A stretch of DNA of 64,000 nucleotides from assembly GCF_023715415.1 (NCBI RefSeq), contig NZ_JAMBOB010000009.1, forward strand, positions 1-64,000, written 5' to 3'. Under the pieces are notes generated by a model that saw nothing but the letters and a program-made list of their open reading frames with translations, ran no database searches and was not told the origin of the DNA. A program made the position numbers and the translations under genes. Origin of the DNA: Neobacillus niacini. Its GTDB lineage: Bacteria; Bacillota; Bacilli; Bacillales; Cytobacillaceae. Positions 32,503 through 40,670 of the stretch are shown here, in pieces. How positions within the stretch are numbered: position 1 is the first letter of the stretch; each line of letters opens with the position of its first letter.

Positions 32503-32891
32503 TCCCTATGTATATCTTAACAACCGTCCTTTTCTAAATCCTGTCATTTTCTGCTCTATTTTAACAGATATCATTTTTACCCGAATAATATTTCTGTTAA
32601 TACTGTTATTCTTCTGAAATATTTGTTAAAAATGTTCCTCTTTTAGAATGCTGTCAATTCTCTTTTTTACTATAATTATTGGTAACTTTTCAATAAAATA
32701 GTAGGTTTGGATATAGGGCAGTTCAATTTACTAAATATTTGCAAAGGCTAATAGTGTAAGTGGAAATGAAAGATAGTAGCAGTAAAGAGGATTATTCGTG
32801 TTTATATCTGTAAAATCCTTCCTTAAATATGACAAAAATCATATGGTACGATGAATTTGCAAATAAGAGTTATTTTTGAGGAGGACGAAAG
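32503..32891. other. AT-rich intergenic region
   Basis: No gene is seen between the divergent AraC and CAP-protein genes. A CATATGGTA near 32840 resembles a sigma-K -10 box, but no AC element is found at the right distance. Confidence 0.4.
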
Positions 32892-33623
32892 ATGTTGAAC
32901 AAGAAAGTACTTTTATCCGTAGTAGCTGCAGCGGCTCTGGTAATGGCCAATCCAGTAATGAATAAAGCAGATGCTGCGACCTTTAAACCAGTGGTACAGG
33001 AAAAGGTCTATGTCTATCAAGGATCAAATATAAATGAGATTAATAGTGTGATAGAAAAATATCTTGCTAGTTTAGGATTTACAGTGCCGAAAACAACTGT
33101 ACAACAGCCTGTCCAAACACAACCAAGTCAACCAACACAGCAGCCGCCTGCTCAGACAACTACACCACAACCTGTACAGCAGCAACCCGTACAGCAACCG
33201 TCTGAGACTGCTACACAACCAACTACACCACAAACGACAAGTACCTTAAGTGCCTATGAGCAAAAAGTAGTCGACCTTACCAATCAAGAACGGGCGAACA
33301 ATGGTTTACCCGCGCTTAAAGTAGACTTGACACTTAGCAAAATGGCACATGAAAAATCTCGTGATATGTCTGCGAACGGCTACTTTAGCCATACAAGCCC
33401 AACCTATGGCTCACCATTTGATATGATGAAAAAGTATGGAATTTCATATCGTTATGCAGGTGAAAATATTGCGATGGGTCAGCGTACACCTGAAGAAGTA
33501 GTCAAAGCATGGATGAATAGTGAAGGTCACCGCAAGAACATCCTTAGCCCGAACTTCAACTATATCGGCGTTGGGTATGTCTCACAAGGCAATTATTGGA
33601 CTCAGGAATTTATCGGTAAATAA
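32892..33623 (+). CDS. secreted CAP/SCP-domain protein (YkwD-like)
   Basis: The protein has 243 residues. A signal peptide (KKVLLSVVAAAALVMANP, cleavage near ADA-AT) is followed by a short region and a Pro/Gln/Thr-rich linker (residues about 74-118). The C-terminal CAP domain starts LSAYEQKVVDLTNQERANNGLPAL, with the conserved HEKSRDM, GYFSHTSP and AGENIA motifs carrying the His/Glu tetrad. ATG 32892 follows GAGGAGG. It is exported, possibly spore- or wall-associated like YkwD. The enzymatic activity of this family is unsettled. Confidence 0.88.
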   Translation: MLNKKVLLSVVAAAALVMANPVMNKADAATFKPVVQEKVYVYQGSNINEINSVIEKYLASLGFTVPKTTVQQPVQTQPSQPTQQPPAQTTTPQPVQQQPVQQPSETATQPTTPQTTSTLSAYEQKVVDLTNQERANNGLPALKVDLTLSKMAHEKSRDMSANGYFSHTSPTYGSPFDMMKKYGISYRYAGENIAMGQRTPEEVVKAWMNSEGHRKNILSPNFNYIGVGYVSQGNYWTQEFIGK

Positions 33624-33642
33624 CATCTATTCATTTAAAGAA

Positions 33643-33668
33643 GTCTGTTGAATTCAACAGGCTTTTTT
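33643..33668 (+). terminator. terminator after the CAP-domain gene
   Basis: The palindrome CTGTTGAATTCAACAG is followed by GCTTTTTTTG. Confidence 0.75.
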
Positions 33669-33812
33669 TGCTGCACTTATTATTGAATTAATTGCAATGA
33701 TAAAGGGTTCTGGCAAAGCAATTACTTGGGTTATTAAGTTAAAGGGGCAATGCTTCAATAAGAAGGATCGCCTTTTCTCATCCAAGCCGAGCCTAAATTT
33801 TGTATTTGTACA

Positions 33813-33840
33813 AACTTCAAAACCACTTGTACATAAGCTA
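33813..33840 (+). promoter_or_regulatory. candidate sigma-K promoter
   Basis: AAC (33813-33815), 16-bp gap, CATAAGCTA (33832-33840) fits the sigma-K consensus AC-N16/17-CATANNNTA. It lies 32 bp before the repeat-protein start, pointing to mother-cell expression late in sporulation. Confidence 0.55.
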
Positions 33841-33871
33841 TTAAGGACTCATTTAAAGGCAGGTGAATTTT

Positions 33872-34174
33872 ATGCATTTTGGTCAATCCTGGCCGCAATG
33901 GCACCAGCAGCATCCACACGGTACATGGCAACAGTGGCAACAGCAACAACATCATCAACAGCAACAACATCATCACCAACAACATCATCACCAACAGTTT
34001 CCACACGGCTCTTGGCAGCAGTGGCACCAGCAGCATCCTCATGGTACCTGGCAGCAGTGGCAGCACCAGCACCAGCAGCATCCACATATGTCATTCGTCC
34101 CTTGGCACCAATGGCATCAGCAGCATCCACACGGTACCTGGCAGCAATGGCATCAAATGTATCAAGGGAGATAA
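33872..34174 (+). CDS. His/Gln/Trp-rich repeat protein (putative spore-coat protein)
   Basis: This 100-residue low-complexity protein is built from HQQHPHGTWQQW units (at least four imperfect copies) broken by a poly-Gln/His run of about 25 residues. ATG 33872 follows AGGTG; the GTG at 33863 is inside that site. Because the DNA is repetitive, other frames on both strands are also open. This frame is favoured by the ribosome site, the aromatic/His pattern and the sigma-K-type promoter upstream. The His density suggests metal binding or a coat structural role (inference). I recognise no named gene. Confidence 0.65.
   Translation: MHFGQSWPQWHQQHPHGTWQQWQQQQHHQQQQHHHQQHHHQQFPHGSWQQWHQQHPHGTWQQWQHQHQQHPHMSFVPWHQWHQQHPHGTWQQWHQMYQGR
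33890..34165. repeat. short tandem repeats within the His/Gln/Trp gene
   Basis: Units of about 33-42 bp beginning CAGCAGCATCCACACGGTA recur through the gene. Between them a CAACAACATCATCA microsatellite stretch occurs. These are likely sites for slippage and length variation. Confidence 0.6.
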
Positions 34175-34269
34175 TTGAATGATTGAATAGGGAGTGAAAA
34201 TTCACCACCTAATTATTTGAAGATTTTCATCATACAATTTCAACAGAGTGCATTAGTTAAGCAAGAAAA

Positions 34270-34304
34270 AAAGCCTGAACCGATGTTATCGATTCAGGCT
34301 TTTA
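34270..34304. terminator. terminator after the repeat-protein gene
   Basis: AAGCCTGAA pairs with TTCAGGCTT, with extra CGAT/ATCG pairing inside, followed by TTT on the + strand and T6 on the minus strand. Confidence 0.75.
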
Positions 34305-34541
34305 CTATTAATGCTTTTTTTGGCAGTTAAATTTTCATAACTTAATCAACAAAATGCGACAAAGGCCAATTTAACCAAACGTTTGTTTAAAACTTCTTTC
34401 ATGCCTTTTTATGAACGGACTTCTGCTTATTTCCCAGAAAATTTTTTGTCGATATGGATTTTCACTGTTTTCTATTAATCAACAAATACCAGCATATATG
34501 TAAAGGAAATAACAATAAATCGACATGTCCCTGTAATTCTA
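34305..34541. other. AT-rich intergenic region
   Basis: I see no gene or clear regulatory site here. Confidence 0.4.
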
Positions 34542-34569
34542 TTGACACAACTCTTTGGTAACCTATTTT
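34542..34569 (+). promoter_or_regulatory. candidate promoter of the LCP gene
   Basis: TTGACA at 34542-34547 with TATTTT at 34564-34569 (16-bp spacer), 28 bp before the start codon. Confidence 0.45.
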
Positions 34570-34596
34570 ATAAATGCTTGTTTAGGAGACCATAAA

Positions 34597-35535
34597 ATGA
34601 GAAGGAAAAAAAGGCTGAGGCCAAAATGGCGAAATATAATTGGATTATTTTTATTTATAATGCTAATCGTGGGCGGACTCTATGGATTTACAGTTTATAA
34701 TTCTTTTAATAAGGCGGTTGCAACCATGCATGAACCGCTTGAAGACAAACCAAATAAGGTGAAGCAGACGGAAGCTTTAAAAAAGAAAGAACCTTTTTCC
34801 GTTTTAATGCTGGGCGTGGATGAGCGTGAAGGTGATAAAGGTCGTTCTGACACAATGATAGTTCTAACAGTAAACCCAAACAATAATTCTGTAAAAATGC
34901 TGAGTATTCCAAGGGATACACGAACAGAGATTGTTGGTAAGGGAAAAGAGGATAAGATAAACCATGCCTACGCCTTTGGAGGTGTTTCAATGGCGGTAGA
35001 TACGGTAGAGAAATTCCTTGATTTTCCGATTGATTATTATGTGAAAATCAATATGGAGGGTTTTAAGGATATTGTTGATACCGTTGGCGGAATTAATGTC
35101 GACAATGATTTTGCTTTTACAATGGAAGGCGTTGATTTTCCTACCGGTCAGATTCACCTAAATGGCGATGAAGCACTAACTTTTATCAGAATGAGATACG
35201 ATGATCCGAATGGAGACTTCGGCCGTCAAGAACGTCAACGTCAAGTAATTCAAGCAGTGATAAAAGAGGGAGCAAGCCTATCAAGTTTATCGAAAGCACC
35301 AGATATCTTCCATGCGATTGGCAGTAATGTCAAAACAAATCTTACCTTTGAAGAAATGATTAGCATCCAAAAGAACTATAAAGAAGCTGGAAGGAACATC
35401 GAACAGCTGGTATTACACTCAGAAGGAAAGATGATTAATAATATCTATTATGGACTTGTAACGATAGCTGAACAGCAGCGAGTGCAGGATGAATTAAAAT
35501 CACAATTGGAAATGAATATGGAAACTGATTTTTAA
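34597..35535 (+). CDS. LytR-CpsA-Psr (LCP) family glycopolymer ligase
   Basis: The protein has 312 residues. A basic N-terminus and one membrane anchor (about residues 12-33) are followed by an extracellular LCP domain: VLMLGVDER, GRSDTMIVLTVNPNNNSVKMLSIPRDT (catalytic Asp/Arg), KINHAYAFGG and the late FIRMRYDDPNGDFGRQERQRQ motif. LCP enzymes attach teichoic acids or other polymers to peptidoglycan. ATG 34597 follows TTAGGAGA. Monocistronic, with a terminator at 35547. Confidence 0.92.
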   Translation: MRRKKRLRPKWRNIIGLFLFIMLIVGGLYGFTVYNSFNKAVATMHEPLEDKPNKVKQTEALKKKEPFSVLMLGVDEREGDKGRSDTMIVLTVNPNNNSVKMLSIPRDTRTEIVGKGKEDKINHAYAFGGVSMAVDTVEKFLDFPIDYYVKINMEGFKDIVDTVGGINVDNDFAFTMEGVDFPTGQIHLNGDEALTFIRMRYDDPNGDFGRQERQRQVIQAVIKEGASLSSLSKAPDIFHAIGSNVKTNLTFEEMISIQKNYKEAGRNIEQLVLHSEGKMINNIYYGLVTIAEQQRVQDELKSQLEMNMETDF

Positions 35536-35546
35536 TAACAATTAAC

Positions 35547-35582
35547 AACGCTCAGAGATAATTAGTCTTTTGAGCGTTTTTA
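35547..35582 (+). terminator. terminator after the LCP gene
   Basis: AACGCTCA pairs with TGAGCGTT, followed by TTTATG. Confidence 0.7.
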
Positions 35583-35620
35583 TGTTACGCCTATTCTGTT
35601 AAAACTCTCGTTCGCTAAAA

Positions 35621-35827
35621 TTATTTATTGAATTTTTTGTACTCATCAATATAGAAGGCTACATACCCACAACTTGGACATACAGATGCTTTAGTCTTTG
35701 CGGAAAAATTTTTGAAAAGTCCTTTACGCTTTTGACTAATCGTTATTCCAGACATGTCATATTCAACATTTACTTTACAATCTATGATCATTTCAGTTTG
35801 GCATTGATAACACATTCTTTTCATCAT
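35621..35827 (-). CDS. small zinc-ribbon protein
   Basis: The protein has 68 residues. CYQC near the start and CPSC near residue 51 form a four-cysteine zinc ribbon that ends with an aromatic strand (GYVAFYIDEYKKF). It is related in architecture to the protein at 44534. AGGGGAG lies just before the twin ATG at 35827/35824. Function unknown; members are called nucleic-acid-binding. Confidence 0.7.
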   Translation of the reverse strand: MMKRMCYQCQTEMIIDCKVNVEYDMSGITISQKRKGLFKNFSAKTKASVCPSCGYVAFYIDEYKKFNK

Positions 35828-35915
35828 TAACTCCCCTTTCACTCAAAGCTAATCTGCTTCGTTTCTTCATTTTATAAATACCTTAACATATAATTACAAT
35901 TTTCCTCTAAATCTA

Positions 35916-35944
35916 TTGACAAAGTTGAAGCATTTAAATATCAT
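35916..35944 (+). promoter_or_regulatory. sigma-A promoter of tetR
   Basis: TTGACA (35916-35921), 17 bp, TATCAT (35939-35944). The TetR operator begins immediately after the -10 box. Confidence 0.6.
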
Positions 35945-35966
35945 TTATTTATTAGTCAATAAATAA
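35945..35966. promoter_or_regulatory. TetR operator in front of tetR
   Basis: On the minus strand it reads TTATTTAT-TGACTA-ATAAATAA, one base different from the sites at 36537 and 36621. Confidence 0.7.
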
Positions 35967-35987
35967 AGTTTAAGGATGGTAGCAAAC

Positions 35988-36503
35988 GTGGCAGTCCGAG
36001 AAGACAAGAAAGAAATCATAATAGAAAACGCTGTAGGAGTCTTTGCTGAAAGGGGTTATTATAAGGCAACAACTGCAATGGTGGCAAAGGCAGCTGGAGT
36101 GACACAGCCTTATGTATTTCACTTTTTTGAAAACAAAGAAGAACTATTTAAGGCGGTTATTGACCGGGCATTTGGCCGCATCTATGACACATTTGCTGAA
36201 GTTCAAGCACCTGCCGATCAATTAATCGAAACAATGGGGCATGCTTTTGAACAAATTATCCAAACCCAGCGTGATGAAGTATTGATGGTTATGCAGGCAC
36301 ATGCCATTTCTGAACCGGGAATTCGAGAGCATGTCAGCCATTTATTTCTTAAAATTTTTGAATCCCTAACTTTGAAATTTGAAAATGCAGGCATTCCCAA
36401 TGCCAAGGGAACAGCCTCTCAGTTTATTGGAACGGGACTCTTAATTACGCTAGCAGAAGTACTGAAATTACCCCAGTTGACCCCTGGCCATGAAAACTGC
36501 TGA
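35988..36503 (+). CDS. TetR-family transcriptional regulator
   Basis: The protein has about 171 residues. The N-terminal helix-turn-helix (IIIENAVGVFAERGYYKATTAMVAKAAGVTQPYVFHFFENKEELFKAVIDRAF) is followed by an all-helical ligand domain that is slightly short for the family. GTG 35988 is chosen because AAGGATGG lies 7 bp upstream; the ATG at 35976 is within that sequence. Near-identical operators lie in front of its own gene and the following membrane-protein gene, so it most likely represses both. Confidence 0.9.
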   Translation: MAVREDKKEIIIENAVGVFAERGYYKATTAMVAKAAGVTQPYVFHFFENKEELFKAVIDRAFGRIYDTFAEVQAPADQLIETMGHAFEQIIQTQRDEVLMVMQAHAISEPGIREHVSHLFLKIFESLTLKFENAGIPNAKGTASQFIGTGLLITLAEVLKLPQLTPGHENC

Positions 36504-36530
36504 TAGGGAGCAAAATGCTCTCCTTTTTTT
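36503..36530 (+). terminator. terminator after tetR
   Basis: GAGC/GCTC stem, extended by GG/CC across a bulge, followed by T7. Confidence 0.6.
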
Positions 36531-36536
36531 AAAGCG

Positions 36537-36642
36537 TTATTTATTGATTGATAAATAAATATATTTTATTAAAACATTATTTATTGACTGAAAAAAATTA
36601 GTACTATTTTTTTTAACTAGTTATTTATTGACTGATAAATAA
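36537..36642. promoter_or_regulatory. TetR operators (two full, one half) before the membrane-protein gene
   Basis: Full sites at 36537-36558 (TTATTTAT-TGATTG-ATAAATAA) and 36621-36642 (TTATTTAT-TGACTG-ATAAATAA). Between them 36577-36591 holds TTATTTATTGACTGA with a degenerate right half. The last site ends 23 bp before the start codon. Confidence 0.75.
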
Positions 36643-36665
36643 ATATATTGGAAGAGGGTTAGTAT

Positions 36666-37565
36666 ATGTCAAAGTTAGCGAAAGCAAGTCAAATTGAAAA
36701 TGAAACAACCGTTAGGGTTTTTGAAGGTGAAAGAGCTCTGGTCATTACAGGTCTACTTGGATTTATACTTTCGGCAGGAATAGCCATTTATATTTATTTT
36801 CGAGGTTCGATTATTTTACCTGAAGGAAACGTGAAGGATGCCTTTTCTTTTAATGCAGCGATCGGTATTTATATTTTATCAATCGCTGCCATCCTTCCTT
36901 TGACAATGCTTAATACTGCCAAAAGGAAGGCGGTCCGGTGGTTATTTATTCTAACAAGCTTATATTCTTATACCGTTGAAACTGTTCAAAACTTTAGAGG
37001 AATCAGTCCGAGATTTTCTCGTGAAGGAACTGTTGTTGATATGGCTGCTGGAATCCTATTTGGAGTTGTTTCACTTGTTTTGGTAATCTTGGCGGTAGTA
37101 CTTGCAGTCCATTTCTTCCGATTGAAAAAGCCATCTCAACGCCCCTTGTTAATTATGGGGATTCGATATGCATTTATCTCGGTTTTAGCAGCGAATATTG
37201 CAGGCCTATGGATGATTCTTCTTTAGGACCGGCTTACGGGAGGGAATGGAAATGTAATTGTACTACATGGAATTGGATTTCATGCACTGCAAACATTATT
37301 TCTACCTGCCTGGCTTTTGGAAAAGGCTCGGATAAATGAGAGTTTTAAACAAAAACTGATTCATTCTGGCTGTATTGCTTGGCTGCTTATGATTGTTATG
37401 ATAGGCATTCAAACTGCAATGGGGCAATCAGTTTTTATGTTCTCAGTATTACCAATTAGTGCATTCCTATTTTTCCTTATCTGGTTTGGAACAGTAGTAG
37501 CTGCATGTATGCTTCTTATTAAAAATAGAAAAGAAATTACGATTAATGCAGAGGTACTGGAGTGA
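36666..37565 (+). pseudogene. TetR-controlled membrane protein, split by an in-frame TAG
   Basis: One reading frame of 300 codons runs from ATG 36666 to TGA 37565, broken only by TAG at codon 187 (37224-37226). Before it are four to five transmembrane helices (LVITGLLGFILSAGIAIYIYF ... FISVLAANIAGLWMILL). After it the frame continues as a membrane protein (NVIVLHGIGFHALQTLFLPAWLLEKAR ... CIAWLLMIVMIGIQTAMGQ) with two more helices. A CAG-to-TAG change would explain it. It is either a recent nonsense mutation, a sequencing error, or readthrough. A second start at TTG 37317 has no ribosome site. Function unknown. The stop at 37563 lies in a GTGACCGAA repeat. Confidence 0.75.
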
Positions 37566-37651
37566 CCGAAGCTAACAAAGAAGTAGGTGTTCGGTCAATG
37601 CAGAGTTACGGGAGTGACCGAATTGTAAAATAGTAGAGAGCTCCGGTCAAT
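37553..37651. repeat. tandem GACCGAA hairpin repeats
   Basis: Two units 52 bp apart each start GGAGTGACCGAA and end CGGTCAATG. In each, TGACCGAA (37563, 37615) pairs with TTCGGTCA/TCCGGTCA (37590, 37642). The GGTGACCGAAAACTATA at 54525 shares the motif. Confidence 0.65.
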
Positions 37652-37749
37652 GTATTAATAAAACTTCTTGAAAAAATAATTAATCTCCTAGTCTAAATAT
37701 TGCTACAATAATAGATAGAGCATGTTGTTTTAGTTGCGGAGGTTTTACG

Positions 37750-39360
37750 ATGCAAACTCAACGTTTTACGTTTAAATTAACCACAATCATCATTTTCTTT
37801 GTTTGTTTAGTGGTACTTGTATCTTTAATGATTACAGATTTTTTAATAAGTAGTACTGTCAGTAAAAATATCAGAAAACATCAGGAAGAAAAAGCGATGA
37901 TGGTTTCGAGGTCCGTTGCCACTTCTCATATTGTTATCGAAGCATTGGAGGACGAACGTAAGACCAACGAGATTCAGCATTATACAAAGGATATTTTAGA
38001 TGCTACGGACATGCTGTTTATTGTCGTCATGGATATGAACGGAGTACGGAAATCACATCCTAATCCAGAACAAATCGGAAAACATTTTGTAGGCGGGGAT
38101 GAAAAGGAGGCGCTTAAAGGGAAAGAGTATGTATCAAGCTCACGTGGTACACTGGGTGAATCCTTGCGTGCCTTTACACCCATTTTTAATGTGAACGGTG
38201 ACCAGATTGGTGTGGTTGCAGTCGGCATTTCACTTGAAAGTGTCGAAGCCGTTCTGGGCAAAAGTCATCGAAGTATTCTTACTGTTACGGTATTAGGCTT
38301 ACTGGTTGGAGTCATTGGTGCGATTTTACTAGCAAGGTATATTAAGAGAATCCTATTTGGACTTGAACCCTTTGCCATTGCCAAGATTTTTGAAGAACGG
38401 AGTACGATGCTTCAATCGGTCCATGAGGGTATCATTGCCGTTGATCATGAACAAACCATTACACTGGTCAATCAAACAGCACGCCATATCTTTCAGAAGG
38501 CAGGACTATCTGAAGAGCCAGTTGGAATGAAAATTCATGCATTTTTACCATCAACCAGACTCAATCAAGTTCTTGAGACAGGTAAACCAGAACTGGATGA
38601 AGAACAAATTATTAACGGTGTTTCCATCCTCGTGAATCGGGTTCCATTAGTTGTAAATAACACGGTGGTTGGGGCCATTTCAACCTTCAGGGATAAGAGT
38701 GATGTCAAGCAGTTGGCGGAGCAATTAACAGGTGTGAAGACCTATGCGGAAGCACTTCGTGCGCAGTCTCATGAGTTTCTGAACCGCCTGCATGTCATTC
38801 TCGGAATGGTCCAAATGAAGTCCTACGATGAACTATCTAATTTTATTCGTACTTTAGTGGGTCACCAAAATCAAGAACTTGGTACAATTGCTCAGCATAT
38901 TAAAGATCCTGCACTAGCTGGATTTCTTATGGGGAAATTAAGTTATGCCAGGGAAGAAAATGTGGAGCTTTTGATGGAGGCAAAGGCTGTCATTCCTGAG
39001 CCGGCAGACCCTAAGATTACCCATGAGCTAATCACCATCCTTGGTAATTTAATCGATAATGCCATTGAAGCGATGGCTAATTGCAGCGATAAAACACTCG
39101 AAGTGACTCTCCACTTTTCGGATAAATGCTTAATAATGGAGGTTTCGGATTCGGGGCCAGGAATTCCAGAGGAGATTCAAAGAAGGATTCTTGAAAAGGG
39201 TTATTCCACAAAAGGGGAAAATCGTGGCTATGGTCTCTATCTCGTTTCAAAAAGCATTGAAAACTTAGGCGGGGAATGGACCATTGATTCAAAAGTTTTA
39301 CTAGGAACAGAGATTCATATACGAATTCCATACGAGGCAAAGGGGGGGAATCATGATTAA
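37750..39360 (+). CDS. dctS: DcuS/CitA-type sensor histidine kinase for C4-dicarboxylates
   Basis: The protein has 536 residues. Transmembrane helix 1 (about 10-33), an extracytoplasmic PAS sensor (about 35-170, with ATSHIVIEAL and VMDMNGVRKSHPNPEQIGK), helix 2 (about 175-195), a cytosolic PAS (HEGIIAVDHEQTITLVNQTA), the SpoOB-type dimerisation segment with phospho-acceptor HEFLNRLHVILGM, and an ATPase domain (GNLIDNAIEAM N-box; DSGPGIPEE G1; GYGLYLVSKSIE G2). It is homologous to DctS/MalK. The regulator gene overlaps its end by 8 bp, and a dicarboxylate carrier lies 2 kb away. Confidence 0.88.
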   Translation: MQTQRFTFKLTTIIIFFVCLVVLVSLMITDFLISSTVSKNIRKHQEEKAMMVSRSVATSHIVIEALEDERKTNEIQHYTKDILDATDMLFIVVMDMNGVRKSHPNPEQIGKHFVGGDEKEALKGKEYVSSSRGTLGESLRAFTPIFNVNGDQIGVVAVGISLESVEAVLGKSHRSILTVTVLGLLVGVIGAILLARYIKRILFGLEPFAIAKIFEERSTMLQSVHEGIIAVDHEQTITLVNQTARHIFQKAGLSEEPVGMKIHAFLPSTRLNQVLETGKPELDEEQIINGVSILVNRVPLVVNNTVVGAISTFRDKSDVKQLAEQLTGVKTYAEALRAQSHEFLNRLHVILGMVQMKSYDELSNFIRTLVGHQNQELGTIAQHIKDPALAGFLMGKLSYAREENVELLMEAKAVIPEPADPKITHELITILGNLIDNAIEAMANCSDKTLEVTLHFSDKCLIMEVSDSGPGIPEEIQRRILEKGYSTKGENRGYGLYLVSKSIENLGGEWTIDSKVLLGTEIHIRIPYEAKGGNHD

Positions 39361-40060
39361 GGTTCTAATCGTCGAAGATGATCCAATGGTAGCGGAGTTT
39401 AATAAGCGGTATCTTAAAGAGATGAAGGGATTTCATTTATCTGGAATTGTACATAACGTAAGGGATGCAAGGGATTTTCTTAGCAAGGAGCAGGTTAACC
39501 TCCTATTACTTGATGTCTATATGCCAGGTGCGAATGGTCTCGAACTGCTGCATTTTATTAGGGAACAAAAAATAGCGGTCGATGTTATTCTGATTACAGC
39601 TGCAGCAGACACAGAAAAAATACAAACTGCACTAAGGCTGGGGGCAGTCGATTATTTGATTAAACCATTTGAGTTTGAAAGGTTTAATCAGGCCTTGGCG
39701 AAATATAAAGAGAAATATGCCTTTTTTGAAAAAAGTCGAATTTTTAACCAGGAAGAATTAGATGAGAGAATCCTTCATTCGGATCAAAGGCCATCTGGGG
39801 AATTAATCATAGAATTGCCTAAAGGTTTAACCAGTAGTACGCTCCAAGTTATCATAGATGTGATTAAATCAAAAGAAGGCAGCCTTTTTTCAACAGATGA
39901 TATCGCAGAAAGTACTCTTATATCGAGGGTGTCAGTCCGAAAGTATTTGAAATATCTAACACAACTCGGTGTCCTGGAAGAATCACTAACATATGGGATT
40001 GGGAGACCGGTTTATTTTTATACATTAAAGAAGGATAAGCTTAGTCAAGTAAATATGTAA
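39353..40060 (+). CDS. dctR: CitB/DctR-type response regulator
   Basis: The protein has 235 residues. A receiver domain with the acidic pair at EDD (8-10), the phospho-acceptor in LLLLDVYMPGANGLELL, the T/A switch residue in LITAAAD and the lysine in YLIKPFEF is followed by a C-terminal winged helix (STDDIAESTLISRVSVRKYLKYLTQLGVL). ATG 39353 lies within the kinase gene and follows GGGGGG. It presumably activates a dicarboxylate carrier such as dctP at 41540. Confidence 0.88.
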   Translation: MIKVLIVEDDPMVAEFNKRYLKEMKGFHLSGIVHNVRDARDFLSKEQVNLLLLDVYMPGANGLELLHFIREQKIAVDVILITAAADTEKIQTALRLGAVDYLIKPFEFERFNQALAKYKEKYAFFEKSRIFNQEELDERILHSDQRPSGELIIELPKGLTSSTLQVIIDVIKSKEGSLFSTDDIAESTLISRVSVRKYLKYLTQLGVLEESLTYGIGRPVYFYTLKKDKLSQVNM

Positions 40061-40064
40061 GTTT

Positions 40065-40091
40065 AAAAAAAGTGGCCGAGCCACTTTTTTT
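40065..40091. terminator. bidirectional terminator between dctR and chrA genes
   Basis: A7GTGGC pairs with GCCACT7 around CGA. Confidence 0.85.
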
Positions 40092-40107
40092 TTCATGAAA
40101 AGATTTA

Positions 40108-40650
40108 TTAAGAATAGAGGGCTATACCTACCAACCCAGAAAGTATGATTACATAGACAGGATTCCAACGGAGCTTCAATAGGGCAAATAGAGATAGTCC
40201 AAAGATAGCAACTAAGCTGATGGAACGGAATGAGACATTTATGGTAATCAGGTCATTGGCTAGAGCAAATTTAAGTGCAGCAAAAATGATTAAACTTGTT
40301 ACGAGAGGCTTTAAACCATAAAAAATATTTTCAACCACTGGATTATGATGGAGTTTAATAAATAAAGCAGCAACGAGAATGACTAAGATCAGCGAGGGCA
40401 GTAAAATGGCCATCGCAGAGACGAGAGCTCCTTTGATACCTGCAGCAGAATATCCTACTAATATTGCACTATTTACAGCGACTGGGCCAGGTGACATTCC
40501 AGCAATTGCAATCATATTTGTCAGCCGTTCTGCAGTCATCCATCCGTAGTCAGTGACTGCTGTTTCGATGATAGGGATCATCGGATAGCCCCCTCCAAAT
40601 GAGACAAAACCCATAATAAAAAATGTGTGGAACAGTTCCCATAATATCAC
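40108..40650 (-). CDS. chromate transporter family protein, half A (YwrA/YwrB-like)
   Basis: This 180-residue short-chain CHR protein has five to six helices and the N-terminal signature FFIMGFVSFGGGYPMIP and AIAGMSPGPVAVNSA. Short-chain CHR proteins work as pairs with opposite topology, equal to one fused ChrA. GTG 40650 follows GAGGAGGTG. It lies 20 bp after its partner gene. The natural substrate may not be chromate. Confidence 0.87.
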   Translation of the reverse strand: MILWELFHTFFIMGFVSFGGGYPMIPIIETAVTDYGWMTAERLTNMIAIAGMSPGPVAVNSAILVGYSAAGIKGALVSAMAILLPSLILVILVAALFIKLHHNPVVENIFYGLKPLVTSLIIFAALKFALANDLITINVSFRSISLVAIFGLSLFALLKLRWNPVYVIILSGLVGIALYS

Positions 40651-40670
40651 TAGTAAGCACCTCCTCGTTC

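Noticed and set aside
32840-32848. sigma-K -10-like CATATGGTA before the CAP-domain gene
   Set aside because: No AC -35 element at 16-17 bp was found.
33697-34208. alternative frames on both strands across the His/Gln/Trp repeat
   Set aside because: Repetitive DNA leaves several frames open. They lack ribosome sites and encode only Ala/Thr/Ser or Leu/Met low-complexity sequence.
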